Shown here: positions 7,307 to 10,995 of the stretch, one piece after another
Numbering within the stretch: position 1 is the stretch's first letter
Layout of the letters: each line of letters begins with the position of its first letter
Assembly: GCA_001430745.1 (NCBI GenBank)
Contig: KQ482061.1
Location: forward strand, 1,529,116 to 1,540,110
DNA length: 10,995 nt
Origin: Auxenochlorella pyrenoidosa
Lineage: Eukaryota > Chlorophyta > Trebouxiophyceae > Chlorellales > Chlorellaceae
Reading direction: 5' to 3'
Translations under genes and position numbers: made by a program
The notes under the pieces: model-generated
The model's database searches: none
The model's input: only the letters and a program-made list of their open reading frames with translations
What the model was told of the DNA's origin: nothing

Positions 7307-9549
7307 TCACTCGGCTGCCTCCCACAGCTTGACTGTCTTGTCAAAGGAGCAGGTGAGCAGCAGGTTGTGGGTGGCGTCGTAGGCCAGCGCGCGCAGGTTC
7401 TTGGCATGGGCGGCCACCGTGGCCACGCGCTTGGCGGAGCCCAGGTGGAAAATGCACAGCCCTCCATGTGCGGCGGCTGCGGAAGCAGGGGCACCGGGAG
7501 ACGGAGAGGGGGGACAGATTGGCAGAGCCCTCGAGGGGCAGTTGGTCGGAAGACTGCTGGCGCAGGGATCAGCAAAATGCGCTGCCGGTTCTGCTTGCTG
7601 AACACCTCACGCCAAGCAGGACGCATGGCGAGGGCCCAGCACACCGCCCCTGGCGCGTGCGCGGCCCCCACCTGCCATGATGTAGTGCCCAGAGCGGTGC
7701 CAGGCGGCTGCAAACTGGTGAAAGTGCTCAGTGGGTAGTCCGATGATTGAGCGCACCTGGGTCCAGCCTGCAGGGGAGGGTGGCAAGGGCGGTGTGTGTG
7801 GGGGGTGGGGTGGGGGGGGGTCCCGGGTAGGCAGCCCAGCCCATGTGGTGGGGGTTCCCAGGGGCCCAGCTGCCAGGGCAAGGCGCAGCACGCCAGACAG
7901 CGCACGCAGCCCCTGCCCCAGCGGCACACATGTCGGTGTGCACTCCCTGCCGGCTCGCACCAGGCTGCTCCCACCTCTGCCTCTTCTCCCCACCCACCCG
8001 CACGCTCGTACACAACGAGCCGGCCGTTGTCAGCAGACACCAGCAGCAGGCGGCCGCAGGGCGACAGCGCCAGGTGGGCGGCGCTGAAGGACACGTGGTC
8101 GTCGCCCCCCGGGCCGTTCAGGTTGATGCGCCGCACCTCGCGCACCGCCCCTGCCGCGCTGCCCGCCTCCGGTACCAGCTCGCCTGCTGCACCCGCTCTG
8201 CCCCCGCCATCGACGCTGCCATCAGCGTCTCTAGCGCCGCAGCCGGCCACTCCGGGCGCGATGCTCAGCTCCCGCAGGTAGTTGGAGCCCTGCACCGCCA
8301 CCAGGAAGGTGCCGCCGCCCCCGCTGCCGACGTCGCAGCTCGCACCATGGGGCTGCCCGGCGGGCGCCTCGGCGCTGCCGCCGTGGCTGGCGCAGCTGTC
8401 GGCGAGGGATGGCAGGAAGTGCAGCGCATTCACCCTGCCGGTGGTGTGCTCGGCGTACAGGGGCGCCAGCTCCCAGCCGCCGCCGGCAGCGCCGCCCTGC
8501 CGCGCATCGCCGCTGCGCTGCAGGCGGTGCACCGCGAAGCTGTGGTCCCACGAGGCGGTGGCCAGGCAGGCGCCCGAGGGGTCCCAGGCAGCCGCCACCA
8601 CGTACTTGCGGTGTGGCGACGCCCGCGCCAGCACGCTGGCAGCACCCCCGCCATCTGCACCGCTGCTTGTGCTGGACAGGTCCAGCAGCGCGATGCTGCC
8701 GTCCATGCAGCCCGCGGCCACCAGACCCGGGGACTCGCCGCCGCCGCCGCCGCCCGTCAGGGGGCCGCCCCCGGGGTGTGCTGCCAGGCACAGCACGCCA
8801 GAGGGCCCCGCCTGCACCATGCCCACAAGCGCTCCACCGTAGCTCAGCAGCCGCACACCGCCGTCGGCGCTGCCGGTGGCAAGCAGCCGCGCCTCAGGCC
8901 AGCACAGCAGCGCGGTGATGTTTGCTGGGTGGGCGGCGTCGATGGTGGCTACGAGGCGGGAGGGGCAGTCGCCTGGGCCGGAGGCGCTGCCGCCGGCCAG
9001 CAGCCGCTCTTCAAGGGCGCGCCGCTCCGCTGCGGCCTCGTCCAGCGAGGCAGCAGCCAGCGCCTCCATGTGGTCGTACACCAGCTGCATGAAGGGGGGG
9101 ATGCTAAGGGTTGGTGCGCCAACGCTGCGTGGCGTACCAGCCGTCACCAGCGCATCTGAGCAAGGCGCTCGCTGTCTCCTGTGCAACCATTGATGTAACA
9201 GCTTTGGCGTGCGGTCAGCGCCTCGGCCAAGTCCCGCCTCCCGCCTCGTGGCACCAACCGCGCGCCTGCAGCAGCTGCGAGCCGCGCTGCACCTCATGCC
9301 GCACACGCAGGCCTGCTTCCTGCTCCAGCGCTGCCAGTGCTGCAAGCAGGGTGGCCAAGGTGCCCTAGTGTGCAAGGATGTTGAAGGGCAGGCGCGCCAG
9401 GCAGGCACAGCCGGGCAGAGCAGGGCAAGGCGTGAGGCGGGCCGGCAGGCCGGACTGCACCCACCCTGCGTGTAGCCCTGGTCGGCCAGCCACTGCTGCA
9501 CTATGGCCAGGGCGAAGCGGTCCGGGTCTTGGGGTATGTCCTCCATCAT
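7307..9549 (-). CDS. LisH domain WD40-repeat protein
   Basis: This is probably a scaffold or adaptor protein: LisH motifs dimerise and WD40 propellers bind partners. Exons 9549-9465, 9339-9266, 9084-8004, 7767-7672 and 7476-7307 give about 501 residues. Tandem ATGATG opens the frame. Residues 12-40 (FALAIVQQWLADQGYTQ, then ALAALEQEAG) match the LisH motif, followed by an Ala/Glu-rich helix to about 84. Seven WD-like blades follow: about 104-135, 146-188, 210-240, 262-327, 380-412, 417-455 and 460-498. Blade 1 holds LLATGSADGGVRLL and the last ends CSFDKTVKLWEAAE before the stop. Poly-Gly and Ala/Gly insertions expand blades 2-4. The block NLNGPGGDDHVSFSAAHLAL between blades 4 and 5 recalls an unnamed plant LisH-WD40 family, from memory. 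Junctions are GT-AG except intron 2, which needs a GC donor or a shifted alternative. No specific gene name is justified. Confidence 0.85.
7800..7820 (+). repeat. G-tract next to LisH-WD40 intron 3 acceptor
   Basis: Runs of 6, 4 and 9 G are separated by single T on the plus strand, which is the template for this minus-strand gene. The RNA carries the C-rich version about 30 bases before the exon 4 acceptor. The arrangement mirrors the tract in NOT4 intron 3. Confidence 0.75.
9085..9265 (-). other. Probable GC-AG intron 2 of the LisH-WD40 gene
   Basis: The acceptor CTTCATGCAG|CTGGTG is clear and starts exon 3 in phase 0. The only matching phase-0 donor I see after exon 2 is CTGCTGCAG|GCGCGC, which joins QRGSQLLQ to LVYDHMEAL as one continuous helix. 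An alternative pairs the GT donor GGTTG|GTGCCA with an earlier acceptor CCCTTAG|CATCC and adds about a dozen residues. Phase permits both. Confidence 0.5.
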
Positions 9550-9857
9550 GGCCTGGCTCGACCGAGGGCGCCTTCCGCTGCGCCCTGCTGCAGCCCCTTG
9601 GTGCTGCTCTCTAATTCCTTGTATGCCTGCCCCGCTGCACGGTGTGGACCTTTATGGTAGGCCCTGTCCAGGCTGTACGTCCCGCTACACGTAGAAACGA
9701 GAGCACCGATGTCGACAAGTGATCGTGCCGACCGCAAGCCGTCGACTTCTTGACAGCCAAAGGACGGCGGTGACCCTGATTGACTCAATTGCGATTGCAG
9801 CAAAAGCAACGGAATAAGAGGAGCCCTCTGCCACAATTCGAGCCTGCTGCGCTCCAT
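9546..9857 (-). other. Upstream ORF overlapping the LisH-WD40 start (ATGA)
   Basis: A 103-codon ATG-started frame runs through the presumed 5'UTR and stops at TGA 9548-9546, overlapping the main ATG (9549-9547) as ATGA. It has no recognisable domain. It matters only if the transcript starts upstream of 9857, which cannot be seen here. Confidence 0.25.
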
Positions 9858-10060
9858 GCTATGGGCTGTGATGCCGCACAACTCGAGATCCCACTTACCC
9901 GCGATTTATGTCTGTGCGAGGGTGGGGGAAGCTGATGGCCTGGATGGGCTAGCCTCTCCTCTGAGCACGCGCGTGCTAAAAAAAACTACATAGTCGCCTC
10001 TGCCCACCCAGCCAGAGCCCCTCACTTGAAACCTGGTGCCTGGGCGATTGATCGGGCGCG
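9550..10060. promoter_or_regulatory. Divergent intergenic region, LisH-WD40 / plastid-targeted protein
   Basis: About 510 bases lie between the two start codons, and the composition is visibly less GC-rich than the flanking exons. It includes a TGACTCA (bZIP/GCN4-type core) at 9781-9787 and a 14-base palindrome followed by eight A at 9964-9985. The promoters of both genes should be here. I see no tRNA or other RNA gene. Confidence 0.5.
9964..9985. repeat. 14-bp perfect palindrome plus A8
   Basis: AGCACGCGCGTGCT reads identically on both strands and is followed at once by eight A. It lies 76 bases before the start codon of the plastid-targeted gene, in its promoter or 5'UTR. It could be a dimeric transcription-factor site or a short hairpin. 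There is no GC-to-T-run arrangement for a bacterial terminator on the plus strand. Confidence 0.6.
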
Positions 10061-10995
10061 ATGGCGCCGCTTGTCCAGCAGAACTGTGCTGCTGGCACAA
10101 CCCCAGTCTCTGCCTCTCAGCCGCTCCTGGGCCCTGCCCGCCTGCTGGGCAGCCTCAACAGCTGCTCGCAAGCAGCGGCAGCGTCACAGCAGCCCCGGAG
10201 GCGCGCCGTGCACTGCCAGGCAGCGCCGTCACGGGCGTTTGGCGGGGCACCGGATCCAGGGCGGCAGCAGCCGCCTGCAGCGCTGGCCAGCCGCGCTGCT
10301 GCAGCCGCTGATGTGCTGCCGGCTGCGGTCCAACTGGCAGAGGCACCTCCAATTGACGAGCAGCTGAGGCAGCTGCAAGGGCTGCTTGCACGGCTCGGGC
10401 GGGCCGCCACCTATGGCGACAAGGTAGGTAGGGGTGGGGGAAGCCAGAATTGACGAGGTTCGAGCGACGACTTTCTCTGAAGTGCACGATCGATTCAGCA
10501 CCAGCTTGAAGATTATTGAGCGCTTCAAGTTCTGGATGCTCGCTGCGCCTGTGCCTTCCTGGCAGCCCTACCGGCGACTCGTTTCACACTGCCAGCCCGC
10601 CCTCTTCCGTGCTGCAGATTGAGGTGCTGATGAGCGTTCCGCGGGTGCAGGCCTTCTTTTCCCGCACACGGTGAGGGCGCATACCAACCGCTGACGCGGA
10701 TCCCTGCTCGCAGCACCACACGACTGTGCATACACCGCCTTGCAACTGCAGTGCTGCTTGGGCGATTTTCACCGTTCGTGTGAAGGTTTGCTGGCCCTAA
10801 TGGGGGGACTCCGCCCTTCAAGGGCCCCGCCTCTGCTGGGCGGCTGCGCTCACCGCCCCCCCCCCGCCCCCCGCGTCCTGCCTGCAGGGAGGGCCGCCTG
10901 GTGGCGCGCGAGTGGGCCGACCTGTCAGCCAAGGAGGCCTACTGCCTGGCCTGCCTGCCCGCGCTGCACCAGGAGCACGTGCTGGCGCTCATCCC
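10061..10995 (+). CDS. Unrecognised chloroplast-targeted protein, N-terminal exons (partial)
   Basis: Exons 10061-10423, 10618-10670 and 10888-10995 join in phase (AAG|ATT and CG|G) for 174 residues and run off the right edge. The first 50-60 residues are rich in Ala, Ser, Gln and Arg with almost no acid. They contain PRRRAVHCQAA, a typical algal chloroplast transit-peptide cleavage context near residue 51. After a low-complexity Ala/Pro linker, the folded part seems to begin at about 92, with IDEQLRQLQGLLARLGRAA, IEVLMSVPRVQAFFSRTR and LVAREWADLSAKEAY. The composition is helical and soluble, with no evident membrane span. I do not recognise the family, and function is left open. The GT-AG junctions are good; the second intron carries a C10-G-C6 tract before its acceptor. 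Confidence 0.7.
10856..10872 (+). repeat. C-tract (C10-G-C6) before an intron acceptor
   Basis: This long cytosine run lies within intron 2 of the plastid-targeted gene, ending 15 bases before the exon 3 acceptor CCTGCAG. It acts as the polypyrimidine tract. The template strand is G-rich, as in the NOT4 and LisH-WD40 introns. Confidence 0.75.

Noticed and set aside
7843..9159. 438-codon plus-strand open frame
   Set aside because: It is antisense to the large WD40 exon, Ala/Arg/Pro-rich, with no domain. It is a shadow of codon bias in GC-rich DNA.
6946..9549. Single 867-codon minus-strand open frame starting at the LisH-WD40 ATG
   Set aside because: It runs through four introns. Introns 1 and 2 together keep the frame by chance, and after 8004 the true exons are in other frames. 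The conserved WD40 sequence follows the spliced model.
1..10995. Mobile element, CRISPR, tRNA/rRNA, defence or toxin system
   Set aside because: No transposase, reverse transcriptase, terminal repeats, spaced repeats, cloverleaf or bacterial operon structure was seen. The window reads as ordinary eukaryotic genes.

Overview
The window looks like nuclear DNA of a GC-rich green alga, most likely a Chlorella-type trebouxiophyte. Four things point there. Composition is roughly two-thirds GC by eye. Every convincing gene is split by introns of about 120-350 bases, with GT(G/A)AG-type donors and (C/T)NCAG acceptors. A nuclear petM-like gene encodes a chloroplast-targeted cytochrome b6f subunit. TGTAA, the usual green-algal poly(A) signal, lies about 115-125 bases after two of the stop codons. 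Long open frames run across both strands because stops are rare in such DNA; most of them are shadows.

Layout: six gene units alternate perfectly in strand. (1) 83-1528, minus: 5' part of a NOT4/CNOT4-type RING E3 ligase of the CCR4-NOT complex (C4C4 RING, linker, start of the RRM); it runs off the left edge. (2) 2099-2969, plus: complete PETM precursor, four exons, the last holding only one sense codon and the stop. (3) 3491-about 4129, minus: unrecognised gene, C-terminal part only; its 5' side enters an AT-richer stretch (about 4200-4470) where no model could be fixed. (4) 4841-about 7091, plus: two-repeat carboxymuconolactone decarboxylase (CMD)-like protein with a Pro/Gln/Gly-rich tail. 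(5) 7307-9549, minus: complete LisH-WD40 protein of about 501 residues. (6) 10061-right edge, plus: first three exons of an unrecognised protein with a probable chloroplast transit peptide.

The genes form three divergent pairs (1/2, 3/4, 5/6) with intergenic stretches of roughly 370-570 bases, and two convergent pairs (2/3 and 4/5). The 4/5 pair is only about 215 bases apart stop to stop, so their 3'UTRs probably overlap. The neighbours share no pathway: mRNA decay/ubiquitin, photosynthetic electron transport, a CMD enzyme-like protein, a scaffold and a plastid protein. This reads as ordinary compact euchromatin rather than a cluster or mobile island. I see no transposon, tRNA, rRNA, CRISPR or virus-like gene.

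Points worth a second look: a well-supported GC-AG intron in NOT4 and a second, less certain one in the LisH-WD40 gene; the six-base coding end of PETM; a His/Gly-rich insert in the NOT4 RRM; C-tracts (G-rich template strand) just before three acceptors; the unassigned gene at 3491-4471; and an upstream ORF overlapping the LisH-WD40 start as ATGA. All exon models were read by eye from splice consensus and phase, without transcript data.
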